Assembly (NCBI GenBank): GCA_021396245.1
Contig: WNYE01000004.1
Span: forward strand, 620,001-684,000
Reading direction: 5' to 3'
Source of the DNA: Sporothrix humicola
Lineage: Eukaryota; Ascomycota; Sordariomycetes; Ophiostomatales; Ophiostomataceae
Length of the DNA stretch: 64,000 bases
Positions within the stretch are counted from its first letter, which is position 1, and each line of letters opens with the position of its first letter. The translations under genes were made by a program, and so were the position numbers. Of the stretch, positions 1-10,570 are shown piece after piece. A model generated the notes under the pieces. The model saw nothing but the letters and a program-made list of their open reading frames with translations, did no database searches and was not told the DNA's origin.

Positions 1-624
1 GCCCAGTGTGGCCGTACTAGCGGCCGACGACGAGGGCGGACCGCCACCCACGCGACCCTGCAAGATCTTGAGCGGCGACAGCTCGCTGCCCGACAGGATA
101 CGCGATCCAGGACGCCCTTGCCGGCCCGTCATACTGGCAGACGGCGGCGGTGGCGGCGTGGGCGCTGCTGTGGATGTGATGACGGGTGGCGGCACGGGCT
201 TTGTGATTGTGTTCATGTTGTTGTGGTTGAGACTGCTGTGACTGTGGCCGGGGCTCGTGTTCTCCTGGCTGCTGCTGTTGAGGTGATCGTCGTCGTGATG
301 TGCAGGCGTTGTGTGGATAACCGAGTTCATAAACGGCGAGCTGTTCACCGACGTGTCCATGGCAGCCATGTTAAAGTCGGAGCCGGTGTCGGTGTCGACG
401 TGGTGCGTCTTGGTCGGCGAGGGAAAGACAAAGGGAGGGAGGTGTGCCGAGGACGACGCGCCGTATGTCTCTGTTGTCTCTGTTGTCTCCTTGGAGAGAA
501 TGTGAGTTGTGGTCAAAGACGAGACGTGCACGACGTCGTAGTCGTCAAACGCGGGTGTCGGCTGGCTAGGAATGCTAATGTTGTTGAGCGTCGCGTGCTG
601 GAGAGGCGACAATGGCGAGGCCAT
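1..624 (-). CDS. 5' part of an unrecognised low-complexity protein gene, cut by the window edge
   Basis: Reading the minus strand from an ATG at 624-622 gives 208 codons with no stop up to base 1, so only the N-terminal part is present. The protein begins MASPLSPLQH and is rich in Ser, Thr, Pro, His and Asn. It has a Thr/Glu run around residues 45-52, a His/Asp patch near residue 115 and a proline run near residue 165. Near residues 180-190 it reads LSGSELSPLKIL, which contains an SPLK cyclin-dependent-kinase type site. The composition suggests an intrinsically disordered N-terminus of a regulatory or cytoskeletal protein, but I do not recognise the family. The pyrimidine-rich leader on the minus strand just upstream (625-700) and the lack of any in-frame stop support a real gene. 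An intron inside this part cannot be excluded. Confidence 0.6.
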   Translation of the reverse strand, partial: MASPLSPLQHATLNNISIPSQPTPAFDDYDVVHVSSLTTTHILSKETTETTETYGASSSAHLPPFVFPSPTKTHHVDTDTGSDFNMAAMDTSVNSSPFMNSVIHTTPAHHDDDHLNSSSQENTSPGHSHSSLNHNNMNTITKPVPPPVITSTAAPTPPPPPSASMTGRQGRPGSRILSGSELSPLKILQGRVGGGPPSSSAASTATLG

Positions 625-2390
625 GAAGGGAGGCGGAGAGTTTCTTTGGAAAGATAGGGAGTTTAGGATTCAAGATTTGAGATTGAGATGGACGTGGTGA
701 GAAAGTTGTCTCGCTCTGAAAAAGGTTGTGTTTCGTGTTTCTCTTTTTTTCTCTTTTCCTTCTCGTTCTTCTCTCAGTCCGTGTCTTTATCCGCTTTTTT
801 GCGCCACAATAGGCTCAATCAAACGGCAGCGCAAATCGCACAATCGCAAATCGCAAACCGCAAAAAAAAGACACGATCCTCAAAATCCGCAAAATCAAAA
901 AGAGTCGTCTTTCGGACACATCAACTGTTCGCAACGACAAGAAAAAGGGAGAGTGGGGAGGGAGGGGACGCGCAGAAAGTGGAATAGCTGCATGGAAGAT
1001 GGATTCTACCAAATCGATCAGAAAAAGAAAGGCAGAAAAAAAAACACAGAAAAAAAGGAGTGTGGTGGGCGAGGGCGAGGGCGAAAACGAAAGAGGGAAA
1101 AAAGAGGTGTGTCGGAAAAAGCAACAAAGGCGGTGATGCGGTGAAGGTGCATTGCATGGACCATTGCATTAGGAAAAGCATTAGGGACACAGGCCTGGAC
1201 CAAAACAGGCATGAGCACAGGAGCGCACCTGCCGGTCGGCTGCGTGGCCACCCGCAAAATCCCCAAAATAACACAAACTGTTTGGCTGCTGTTATTATCA
1301 AAGGGTCAAATGCCCACAACGCGCCTCCCTGGCCCACTGGCCGCCAGTGGCCCGCCCGCGCCCAAAATCGCCCAAAGGGAAAGACCGCGCCCTCTCTACG
1401 TTTCGCTCTAAGCCTAAATAGGAAGGGTTGTCAGGGTAACAGTGGGTATATGTCATCACGTGATACTGCCAACCCGGCTGTTGAAGCTGGTTCAAGCGGG
1501 TGCCCCCGTTTGACGCCAACTGTAGCGCTGTTTTTTGTGGCCATTTGGGCGTGTTTCTCTTGACAGTTGGCGCTGTCCTTCATGTCAATCAGGGGCTCAG
1601 ATAGGGGCAAAATGGAGATGTGATGAAAAAGGTGAGCGGCACTGACATCTGTCAAATATCAAAATTCAGATGAGCCAGACGCCCCAGAGTATCAATCGAA
1701 CATCCACAGAACGTTGCAACAAACAGCACAGCCTCTGCATGAGAAACGGCTGTCAATGTTAAATTTGGTGGTATTGAAATGAAGAAGAAAAAAATCAGAT
1801 GCAAGCAAACAGAGCCAAACAGAACCAAACACTACAGAAGACACAGCCCTTCCGGCTTCCGCCAAAACGACACCAAACCCCTGCGCATAAACGGTTGAAA
1901 TTGGGCAGCAATTTGGTCGAATGACAACCCTTGCCCAGCCAGCCAGTTGCCGAGGCCGAGAGTGCTACTGGTATTACTGAGTGGCTCACAACCACGATGA
2001 GCCACAACAAACAGATGGACACGACTGCAGCGCGTCAAAGCGCGTGTCTTACAGTGGTTTTTGTGGTGCGTGTGACGTCGTTCAGTGGACACTGACCACA
2101 GCCTTTTAAGGTGAGCTGAGGTGAGGTAAGAATTGCACAAAATGGTCACGGTGAGTTGAATGATACAAAGCACTTTGTGTAGTACTCAATCAAAATGGTA
2201 CATTTTCCTAACAATAACTAGATATCAAAAGACAGTCTGCAAGACTGTTTATATGGCATTCTGACATGATCCGCCCAGTGGGGTGAAAAGAAACAGAGTG
2301 CTTGATTGCGCCATGATCGCTTAAGCAAAAAAGAAGACAGTATTCAAAAGAAAAGAAAAAGAAAGAAAGGACAGAAAAAGATAAGGCAGA
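625..2390. other. Intergenic spacer, no gene seen
   Basis: This spacer separates the 5' end of the truncated gene from the 3' end of the acyl-CoA synthetase gene, both on the minus strand. The part at 720-1130 is strongly purine/pyrimidine asymmetric (CT-rich on the minus strand), as expected for the promoter and leader of the truncated gene. The short open frames here do not look like protein. The last 200 bases, which are A-rich, probably hold the 3' end of the acyl-CoA synthetase transcript. Confidence 0.5.
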
Positions 2391-4568
2391 CTACAGCTTT
2401 GCACGGGTCTCGATGGCGGCGTGCTTGTCGCCGGCGTGGTCGCGGAAGTAGGTGCGGATGCGCTCGCGAGCGACATCGACGACGCTAGGGTCCTCGACGG
2501 TCGAGGGCACGTTGACCGGGGCGTCAAAGTCGCCGTGGACAGCATTCTCGAGCAGCTCACGCAGGACACGGCGCAGGGTCTTGCCCGACCGAGTACGCGG
2601 GATCATACCGTTACCCTCGATCAAGCCACCGAGCGAGGCAATACCACCGACCTGCTCGCGCACGCGGCTGTTGATTTCTTTGAAGAGTGCTTCGTCGGTG
2701 GCGGCGGTCTCCTTGGCCGACTTGCCGGCAGCCCGAGTCGTGTTGACAAACGCAAAAGGCATGTGGCCCTTGAGCGCATCGGGGATGCTGACGACACAGG
2801 CCTCGGTGACGAGCGGGTGGCCGGTAATGGCCTGCTCCAAGCTGCCAGTGCTCAGGCGGTGGGCGGCGACATTGATGATATCGTCGGAGCGGGCCATGAT
2901 GTTAATGTAGCCCTCGGTGTCAATAACGCCCGCATCGCCCGTGTCGAGCCAGCGGCCGTCGAAGCGGCGCAGGTAGCCCTTGTAGAAGCGCTCCTCATCC
3001 TCCCAGAGCGTGCGCAGGGCCGTGGGCGCCAGGGGCATGCGCAGGACAATGTTGCCCATCTTGCCGGCCGGCAGCTCGTTGCCTAGGTCGTCGACCACGC
3101 GAACATCGAAACCAGGCATGGCCTTGCCGGCGCTACCGGGCTTGATGGCCAGGGGCGTGGCGGGTGCGTGCTTGGAGGCCTTGTGGGCTTCTGGAGCACC
3201 AGCGCGGTCTTTACCCGCATGAGCACCAAGTGCAATACCGGAAATGGGCGAGCCAGACTCGGAGGACCACCAGTTGTCAATGACATTGGCGCCTGGTGCG
3301 CCGTACGTGGCGAGCAGCTGCTGGTACATGGTGATAATGGTGGGTTCGGAGCGCTCGCCGGCCAAGAAGAGAGCGCGCAGCGTGCGCAGTCCGCCTCGCT
3401 TGCCAATGGCGGTCAGGTGCTTGTTCTCCGGGTCGTCCTTGCGGATGGCGCGCAGGGCCGTGGGAGCGGTAGACATGGTCGACACGCCGTACTCCTCGAC
3501 GATGCGCCAGAATGCTGAAGCATCAGGTGTACCGACAGGCTTGCCTTCGTACAAGACTGTGGCAGCACCTGTCAACAGCGGGCCGTACAGCGTGTAGCTG
3601 TGCGACACAACCCAGCCAATGTCCGAGAAGCAGCCCATGACGTCGCCGGGGCCATGGATGTTGAAGAGGTACGAGATCATGAGGTGCAGACCGACCGCAT
3701 GGCCGCCGGCCTCGCGGAACACGCCTTTGGGCTTGCCCGTGGTGCCGCTCGTGTAGATGATGTACACGCCGTCTGTCGATGCCACGGGCACGCACTCGGC
3801 CTTGGCACCGCGTTTGCGGGCGTCATCGGTCAGCGCGCGCCAGCAGTGGGCCTTTGTGGTGCCCGAGATCTTGGCCGTGGTTGGCGTGTCCTTGTTCAGA
3901 TCCCAGCGCAGGGCGTCGCGCTGCCAGACAATGACATGTGGCGGCTTCCAGGCCGAGATGTCGACGGCGCCCTCGACAAAGGGGCGGTAGGCAATGGGCG
4001 GTTTGTTGCCGTCAATACCGCACGAGGCTGTGAGCACGGCGACAGGGCGCGAGTCCTCGATGCGCTGGGCGAGGGGAGCAGCAGCAAAGCCGCCAAAGAC
4101 GACAGTGTGGATAGCACCGAGCCGGTTGATGGCCAGGATGCCGATCAGGGCGGCAGGCACCATGGGCATGTACACAAGGACCACGTCGCCCTTCTTGACG
4201 CCATGCTCGCGCAGCACAGCCGCCATGGTCTCGACCTCGGCCAGCAGCTCGCTGTACGAAATGCGCTGCTTGGTGTTTGTGACGGGGCTGTCGTACAGAA
4301 TCGCCGGCTCGTTGCCGCGGCCGGCAAGCACGTGCCGGTCGACGCAGTTGTAGCATGTCGAGATCTGGCCGCCCGGGAACCACTCCCAGTGGTCGTGCGT
4401 CAGGTCGCCCTTGCCCTCCTTGCCCAGGCCTTTCAGGGTCTTGGTCGTGTGTTTGAGGGCGGCTTCTGGCTTCTGGTGCCAGTGCAGCTGCTCGGCCTGG
4501 TGCCGCCAAAAGGACTCGGGGTCCGACAGCGAGTGGCGCTGGACCTGGTCCTGGGGATGTTCAGACAT
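2391..4568 (-). CDS. Short-chain acyl-CoA synthetase (propionyl/acetyl-CoA ligase, ACSS3/PrpE-like)
   Basis: The 725-residue product is an AMP-forming acyl-CoA synthetase of the acetyl/propionyl-CoA ligase group. It would activate a short-chain carboxylate with ATP and CoA through an acyl-adenylate. The family's N-terminal substrate-binding region is at about residues 15-90. The phosphate loop reads YTSGTTGKPKG at 272-282. The substrate-side motif DNWWSSESG is at 431-439, the ATP ribose motif LDTGDAG at 541-547, and the C-terminal catalytic lysine lies in RTRSGKTLRR (K663). There is no intron. The length is slightly above the usual 630-690. The chain ends A-K-L, a canonical type 1 peroxisomal signal. 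The ATG at 4568 was chosen because homology begins shortly after it. The frame stays open upstream to an ATG at 4985, so a longer N-terminus is possible. Acetate, propionate or another short acid as substrate cannot be decided from sequence. Confidence 0.93.
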   Translation of the reverse strand: MSEHPQDQVQRHSLSDPESFWRHQAEQLHWHQKPEAALKHTTKTLKGLGKEGKGDLTHDHWEWFPGGQISTCYNCVDRHVLAGRGNEPAILYDSPVTNTKQRISYSELLAEVETMAAVLREHGVKKGDVVLVYMPMVPAALIGILAINRLGAIHTVVFGGFAAAPLAQRIEDSRPVAVLTASCGIDGNKPPIAYRPFVEGAVDISAWKPPHVIVWQRDALRWDLNKDTPTTAKISGTTKAHCWRALTDDARKRGAKAECVPVASTDGVYIIYTSGTTGKPKGVFREAGGHAVGLHLMISYLFNIHGPGDVMGCFSDIGWVVSHSYTLYGPLLTGAATVLYEGKPVGTPDASAFWRIVEEYGVSTMSTAPTALRAIRKDDPENKHLTAIGKRGGLRTLRALFLAGERSEPTIITMYQQLLATYGAPGANVIDNWWSSESGSPISGIALGAHAGKDRAGAPEAHKASKHAPATPLAIKPGSAGKAMPGFDVRVVDDLGNELPAGKMGNIVLRMPLAPTALRTLWEDEERFYKGYLRRFDGRWLDTGDAGVIDTEGYINIMARSDDIINVAAHRLSTGSLEQAITGHPLVTEACVVSIPDALKGHMPFAFVNTTRAAGKSAKETAATDEALFKEINSRVREQVGGIASLGGLIEGNGMIPRTRSGKTLRRVLRELLENAVHGDFDAPVNVPSTVEDPSVVDVARERIRTYFRDHAGDKHAAIETRAKL

Positions 4569-4985
4569 TGTGGAGGCTGTGTGTGAAGACGGAGAAGAAA
4601 GAGGGGATGACGAAAAGAATGACTGGTGGGTGCTGTATCGTGCACGCAAGAGGGGATATGTGAGTGTCTGTCGTGAAGCCAGTTTCGTAGAGGTCGAGAA
4701 GCTTGCTGTTCGTGTCCTCGACAAAGACAGCGGCAAGATTGGCGGGATCAAGGGGCTGGGTGCTGTTTCTGCGACTCGTCGTGCCGTCGACCGCCGTCCG
4801 TGTAAGACGATGGCAGGTTGGGGTCGTCGTCGAATTAAATAAAATAGCAACTTTAATTGCCAAAATGCCCGGACTTTGTTGTCCTGGTGGGGTGCCACGA
4901 GATGTGATGAGTTGACGAAATGAGAAGAGTCAAAGTGTGCTCTTAATGATGACAAAAGACGTCCAGTCTGTTTGATGGCATCCAT
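4569..4985 (-). other. In-frame leader of the acyl-CoA synthetase gene: 5' UTR or alternative N-terminal extension
   Basis: The synthetase frame is open for 139 further codons above its likely start, back to an ATG at 4985-4983. The part nearest the gene is CT-rich on the minus strand and contains an A/T stretch (tattttatt) around 4838-4847, which fits a promoter and leader. Translated, however, the last 60 or so residues are rich in Ser, Arg and Thr with almost no acidic residues, the composition of a mitochondrial presequence. I favour leader DNA; a second, mitochondrial isoform is the alternative. Confidence 0.35.
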
Positions 4986-6640
4986 GATATCTCTCGACGT
5001 CTTGTTCCTTCCTCTTTGTATCGCCGTCGACGGGTCTTGCTCGGTTCAGACGTTGCCCCCTTTGACTGCCGGCTGAGCGGGAAGGGGCGCACATGGCTGG
5101 GGGAGCTTGCCCTCTAAATTTGGGCCTGGCGCGTCGCTCCTGCCCCAAAATTGGGGGTAAAGGGCTCCTCCACACATATTCCCCGGCCCAGACAGCAGGA
5201 GGCCCACTTTATTTCCCCGTTTCCCCGGGCCAGCCTCCAACCAGAAAAGAGCTCTCAACCACTAAAAACCTATTCAAGAAATACCGTGTGAGCCCCCTAA
5301 AACCAGCCACTCATAGCGCACCGTTCACCACAGCCGACCATTTTTCACAGCCGCGAACGCGGCTATCACGACTGTAGACACTTGCAAAAGGACAGGATAG
5401 GCAGTATGACTGGACATCTTCATCTATTGGGGTACAGCGTGCTCTGGACGGGGATTGGAGTCGACACTTTGACCTTTTGTTTCCCCTCTCCTGAACGGTA
5501 CTTTACAGAGTATTTTTGGATACAGCAGAGACAGCTTCAATTCCGGCGGCCCGGGTCTGAGGCACCTTCCCAACACTGAAAACCTGGGGAAAGCTCTTTC
5601 CCTCTCTCTACTCGGTCTTTGCATGTCTTCAGCAAGCTCACCTCTGAGAGTTCGATGTCTGCTCATGTCTCAACTTCTCTTTCAGCCTTGGACAGCCATT
5701 GACTGGCCAGGCCGGCATCGCGACGGCTGTCATCTCTTGGCGAATCAGTAATGAATCCATCGAAGGAATACGGCTGTTTGCTTCTTCAACATATCCCCTA
5801 TCTTGTTGTTCGGATATTCTGTCCTCTATCTCGGATGTTGTAAAATTCAAAAACGCAAAAAAGCGCCAAAGTCAAGGCCGAACAACGGTCGATGACGACT
5901 GCGCGGCTTCTTGGCCGTCTAGGCCGATGGCCGATATGGATTTGGATATGCTTGATTTGGAGAAACTGCCGTTTCAAGAACGTGTCGTACATTAAAGGCC
6001 GATGCGCGGAGGCCTAAAGAGCCCCAAGAACCCACAGGAGTCCACAGGAGTATGACTACTCTTCTATCTTGAGCCTCGTTTTGGCTTGTCCGTTCACTTA
6101 CATGACTGGTCGGTCAATATCCCGAACATCGATCCAGCCAAACAGATTGCTTTGTCGGTTATGCCAAAACTTTAGCTACGGCTCCTCCTTGAAAGTACAT
6201 GTGTCTTTGGCCCAATTGGTGCTTTGTCTGTGTAATGCGTTTCTGCGTGTAAGTGGGCGGATGCACTGGTGTGGAAATCTGGAAATCGCCACATCCATCA
6301 GCCTCGCGCCTTTTTTTCAAGATGTTCGGTTATGACAACTCAACATAGCCGACCTAGCTTGTTTTGCCGTTCAAACCCAACAACAACAGAACAATCCACG
6401 GAAAAAGCTCGGTGGGATATCATCAAGTTCGGCGTTGTCCGATTTTTGTGTTGTTTTGTTTGTTTGTGTTTTTTTGTTGTTTTTTTTTCTATTTGTATTT
6501 TTGAATGAAAAAATAAGTGTTGAAAATAAAATGGAAAATCATTTGAAAAATCAAAATAGATGTGACATGAGATGAAATGTGTACGAGATAAATTACAACA
6601 TGGCCCAAAATGACAAAAACAACATCTATCACACAGAAAG

Positions 6641-6769
6641 ACGCGTCACGACAGGAATTGACGCGACAACCGCCGCTGTGGGCGGCGAGAAGCCACTATG
6701 ACGCGTGATCCATCATCGCCGATGTCATATCAGAGCTCATGGCGGACATGCAAGGTGTCAAACGCGACA
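6641..6769. promoter_or_regulatory. Cluster of four StuA/APSES-type binding sites
   Basis: Four matches to the StuA response element WCGCGWNM fall within 129 bases: ACGCGTCA at 6641-6648, ACGCGACA at 6661-6668, ACGCGTGA at 6701-6708 and ACGCGACA at 6762-6769. Two also contain ACGCGT, the MluI cell-cycle box core bound by related APSES/Mbp1-type proteins. All four read in the same direction. The consensus is known from Aspergillus StuA; that these sites are used is inference. No target gene is visible right next to them. Confidence 0.4.
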
Positions 6770-9525
6770 CGGGCTCACAGAGTAGGTTGGCGCATCAAAC
6801 ACGTGGTCGACCGTGGTGATCGAATTTCATCCGGTGTTACACGCTTCGTGTAAAGCGGCACGGAAGCGTGGCCGGATCGTCCCAGACGGCTCCGTGTTAT
6901 CAGTGTGGGGCGTAAACTTCAACGACATCCGTCCGGGAACGGGGCGACCTGGGCCCACGAACTGCGTCGACAACGTACACGTCGAACCCGACCCGACTCA
7001 GTCATCAACATTTACCGCCACCGATCCGATCTCCGAATGCCTCGACCCCAGCGGTTCTTCCGCGCCCGCCCTGCATTGGCTTCATGTCAGATCAGCCTCT
7101 TCCGCCTGCATGTCTTGGATGTCCCATATGACATGCGGATGGCAGACTCAGAAAACGAGAGACATGAGAACAATGGTCTTGTTTACTCATAATACACATG
7201 AGCTTGTCTCCTTTTTTACAACGCAGTACTTTTTACTCATATCACGCATGCAAACAACGAAGCTCATCATTTTAGCCTCACGCCCAACACACCAAGCATA
7301 TATTTGCGTTCCTCGCCAGTATGCACTACGCATGCATCACGCATGTCTTTGCCTATCGCGACTTGCTCGTCCTAATACTGGCCGATTCTCCTCTTGCAAG
7401 ATGCACATCGACCATATGCAGCGAGATGAGCATGCAACTGCACACCCAATCGATGCCGAGCCTTGATATCTCGAACTAGCACCGATGCCCGGCGACCCTC
7501 TGTTTGCTTCTTTCTGTCATCCCGCGATAGATGCGCACCAGATAAGAGCATTGAGACACTCTAGTGAGTGGGATGAGGCATCACACTGCGGACATTTTTT
7601 TTCTTCTTCTCCTTCCCATGAACCACTTGGTCTCGGTACTTGCATTCCAAAGGGATGACCCAAGGATGCACCCTAGGGGCTGGCAAGATGGATCGCTGGC
7701 CAGACGATGAAAGCAGAGACAACAACAAACTGTCGTCTGGAATGCTGGGCTTGTCGTGTCAAGTCGCAAATGGGTCGAGAAGGCAGAATGAGCATAAGAA
7801 GGGGTAAAAATAGACTCTTCCCTTTGCGCCTCTGTGTTTGACGCTCGCTCTTTCCGCACCAAGACACAGGGTCTTAAACATTTTGGCACGACAAGACGCC
7901 AAACAGTAAGGGTAATCTCGACGTCAAAGGATGACCCTGTAGTCATGTCTCTCAACTCAAATAAGTGCCGATCGAGTGAGTGAGGACATGTCTGAGTCTG
8001 AGTGATGGCGAGGGCCAAGGAGAGAGCCCAGATTGTCTCGGTCTGTGACCCTTCTGCGCCTTTGCTGTTCCTGTCCTCTTGTGCCCTTTTGGGCCCTCTG
8101 ACAACCCTTCAAACAGCGCCTTGGGGGATCTTGGGCGACCTTCTGCCTTGCCCGAGATGCTTGTTTTTGTGTACGTTCTCAGTTCTTTGTTTTCCCCTGC
8201 GGCCCTGGCATGCGGATCTGGAACATACAGGAACCAAAAGGACCAGAAGAAACACAAAGAAGCAAGACCATCTAACACAATTGTCAGATCTCAGGGCACG
8301 TCGCAATAAACGTTCCGAAGAAAAAGCAAAAAAAGGAGATAAACTCAAAAAGACAAAGACAAAACGGTCACACTCACGATGCACAATTACCTCCTGATTC
8401 TCAAAGATGACGATGCTCAACTCACTTGCAGCTTCCTCTTTCTGCCACAATGACGTCGACAAGACCTCCAGACTTCCTCGTGTAAAGTAGCTCGAAGCTT
8501 GCTGCAGCCTGCAGCAGCTCGACCAGCTTCTTGCATTGCATTGATATTTTTTTTCGACGGCGTCCTCCGTCTTGCATAAGATCCACATGCAGTCGCCCTT
8601 TTCAAGGCAAAGTCGAAGGAAGAGGTCTCCACTGGGAGCACTTAACTGTGTACAGGGGTGTGATGGACGCGTTCAAGCCGGGCGTCCTCCAGGCGTCCAG
8701 GCCACCATTCTGGCGTCGTCAGAGCAGAAGTCAGAAGCAGACGATGGGACGCGCACTCGCGCAAAAGGCCTCACCTACGTCAGACTTTTCACTTCAGACT
8801 CTTCTCTCGGAGTTTTCTGCCATCTTTTCGAGCCTGCGAGCCTGCCTCGCCTGTTTCCTTGATTCTGTTTGCGGCTTCACCCCATCTGGCATGTTGCAGC
8901 AGTGCAAGTGCACCCAAAGTGCTAGGGCAATCCTGCTTGTCGATGACTTCTCGATCGTCTTTTTGACTTTTCAAACCTTTCCTCTTGCATCTGTCGGCCC
9001 GTCCACACCTTTTCGCTTCCCTCCTGCGATGGCCGGCTTTTTCCACCTCTGACGTTTGCTCGTCTGTTCCCTCTTTTCCCTTCTTGGGCACTCTTGCAAT
9101 CGCTGATGGCTTGCTGACTCGTTCGCACTTCGCACTCGCCGAGAAGCCCTTCTTACTTTTCCTGCCCTTTCCCTTTCTGCCCTTCTTGTCCTGCACTGCA
9201 ACCGCCTCTTGCCTCTAACTGGCTCGCCCCTCCCTTGGGTTGCTTCCAACTGTTAAGGGCCTTTGCTGATAGGGAAATTAGAGATCCCAAAAGGGTCCAA
9301 GCACATGGACAGAGGGCGAGGGGAGGGATAAGATGGGCGAGCATTGTTGCGAGATAGGAAGACGATTGCCCAGCCCGCCCAGCATTGAGCAAAGATAGAT
9401 AGACAAGTCAAGTCATCAGACGGACTCCCATTGGCCCTGACAAAAAAGGTGGCGCCAGAAAAGGCAGGCGCCACACTTCCTTGGTCATCCTGCCTGGTAG
9501 CGAATCTCGTATTTCTGCGAGGGAG

Positions 9526-9585
9526 GTGCGTTGGGTGCATTCTGGGTGTAGTTTGGTGCAGTCTGGTGCACCTTGGTGTGCATGC
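9526..9585. repeat. Short degenerate GTGCA repeat array
   Basis: The + strand repeats GGTGCA-type units (GGTGCG, GGTGCA, GGTGTA, GGTGCA, GGTGCA, TGTGCA) at roughly 10-base spacing. It resembles the larger array at 31502-31657. It is not in a recognisable gene. Confidence 0.4.
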
Positions 9586-10474
9586 AGGGGACAGGGCCAC
9601 AGGCAAGGAGGGGAAGGTGCGACTGTCGTCGAGCCACACTCTCTCAGACAAGAAGGATGACCAAAAAAGCAAGGCACGGCCACGCTATCCAACTGTGGCT
9701 GTTGTTCCGAGCAAGGCGCGAGAGTGAGAAGAAAAAAAGAAGAGAAAAAGAGTTTTGTCAGAACAGTATGGGCCCAGTCGCACACACAGTGTACTTGGGA
9801 GCCCTCGGTTCAAAAATAGTAGGGACACCAACGCCAGTGAGAAAAAAGCAAAAAATAAGCAGGAAATGGTGCCAAACCAAAACTAGGCAACGTTGCTTGG
9901 CAGCGCAGAACTTGCTTGTTTGCTTGGCGCTGTCGTTAGAAGGAAGGAGCGAGTGAGAGCGAGAGCAGCAGTGAGGGAGGGAAAGAGGGAGCAGAAGAGA
10001 GTGAGCAGAATTGTGGGCTTGCCCGGACGTTCCTGCATTAGTCCACTGCTGTACTCCAGTTTTGTGTCCGGTTTGTGCACAATTCTGGTGCACGCCTCTC
10101 ATTTGTTGCACAACTGCCACTAAAAATGGAGGGAAACAGAGGGGATTGTGGGCGAAGCGCAGCGACGGCGGCGGACGCCGTCTCTTTGGGAGCTATTTGG
10201 TGCTCGTTGGTGCTGTTCGGGTGCTATCTAGCGCTCTCTAGCTGTTGTTTACGAAAAAGAGGAAAAAGGAAGAAAAGGGGGAAGAAAGAAGACTGGCAAT
10301 TGAGACGACAGCTGAGAACAAAAGAAGAGATACGAGAATGGCAATTGTATGTCGATTGTGGCGTGGTCTGGAAATGCTCATTTTGTGATGGTGAGACATA
10401 TGAGAATTCTGCAATGAAAGTCAAAGAAGATATTTGCGATTTCTTTGTTTTGGGCGACCACCTGAACTTTGCAC

Positions 10475-10570
10475 AAAAAACAGACTTTGCCTTGCCTGGT
10501 CTGGTCGGGCAGCGCGAATCGAACCGGTTTACGGCGCATCGGGCCTGGGCGATGGGCGATTCTTGGCCCT
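10475..10570 (-). other. Orphan Pol III B-box-like site with downstream T-run
   Basis: On the minus strand GGTTCGATTCG (10525-10515) matches the Pol III B-box consensus GGTTCGANTCC at ten of eleven positions. A run of six T (10480-10475) follows 35 bases downstream and could terminate Pol III. A weak A-box-like stretch (GGGCCAAGAATC) lies about 40 bases upstream. The T arm does not pair, so this is not an intact tRNA. It could be a degenerate tRNA, a Pol III small RNA or chance. Confidence 0.2.

Noticed and set aside
6813..7466. 217-codon open frame on the + strand next to the StuA-type sites
   Set aside because: It starts at GTG, not ATG, and shows no recognisable domain or codon bias; kept only as a place to look for a transcript.
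10475..10570. tRNA gene on the minus strand
   Set aside because: The B box is good but the T stem does not pair and no cloverleaf could be drawn.
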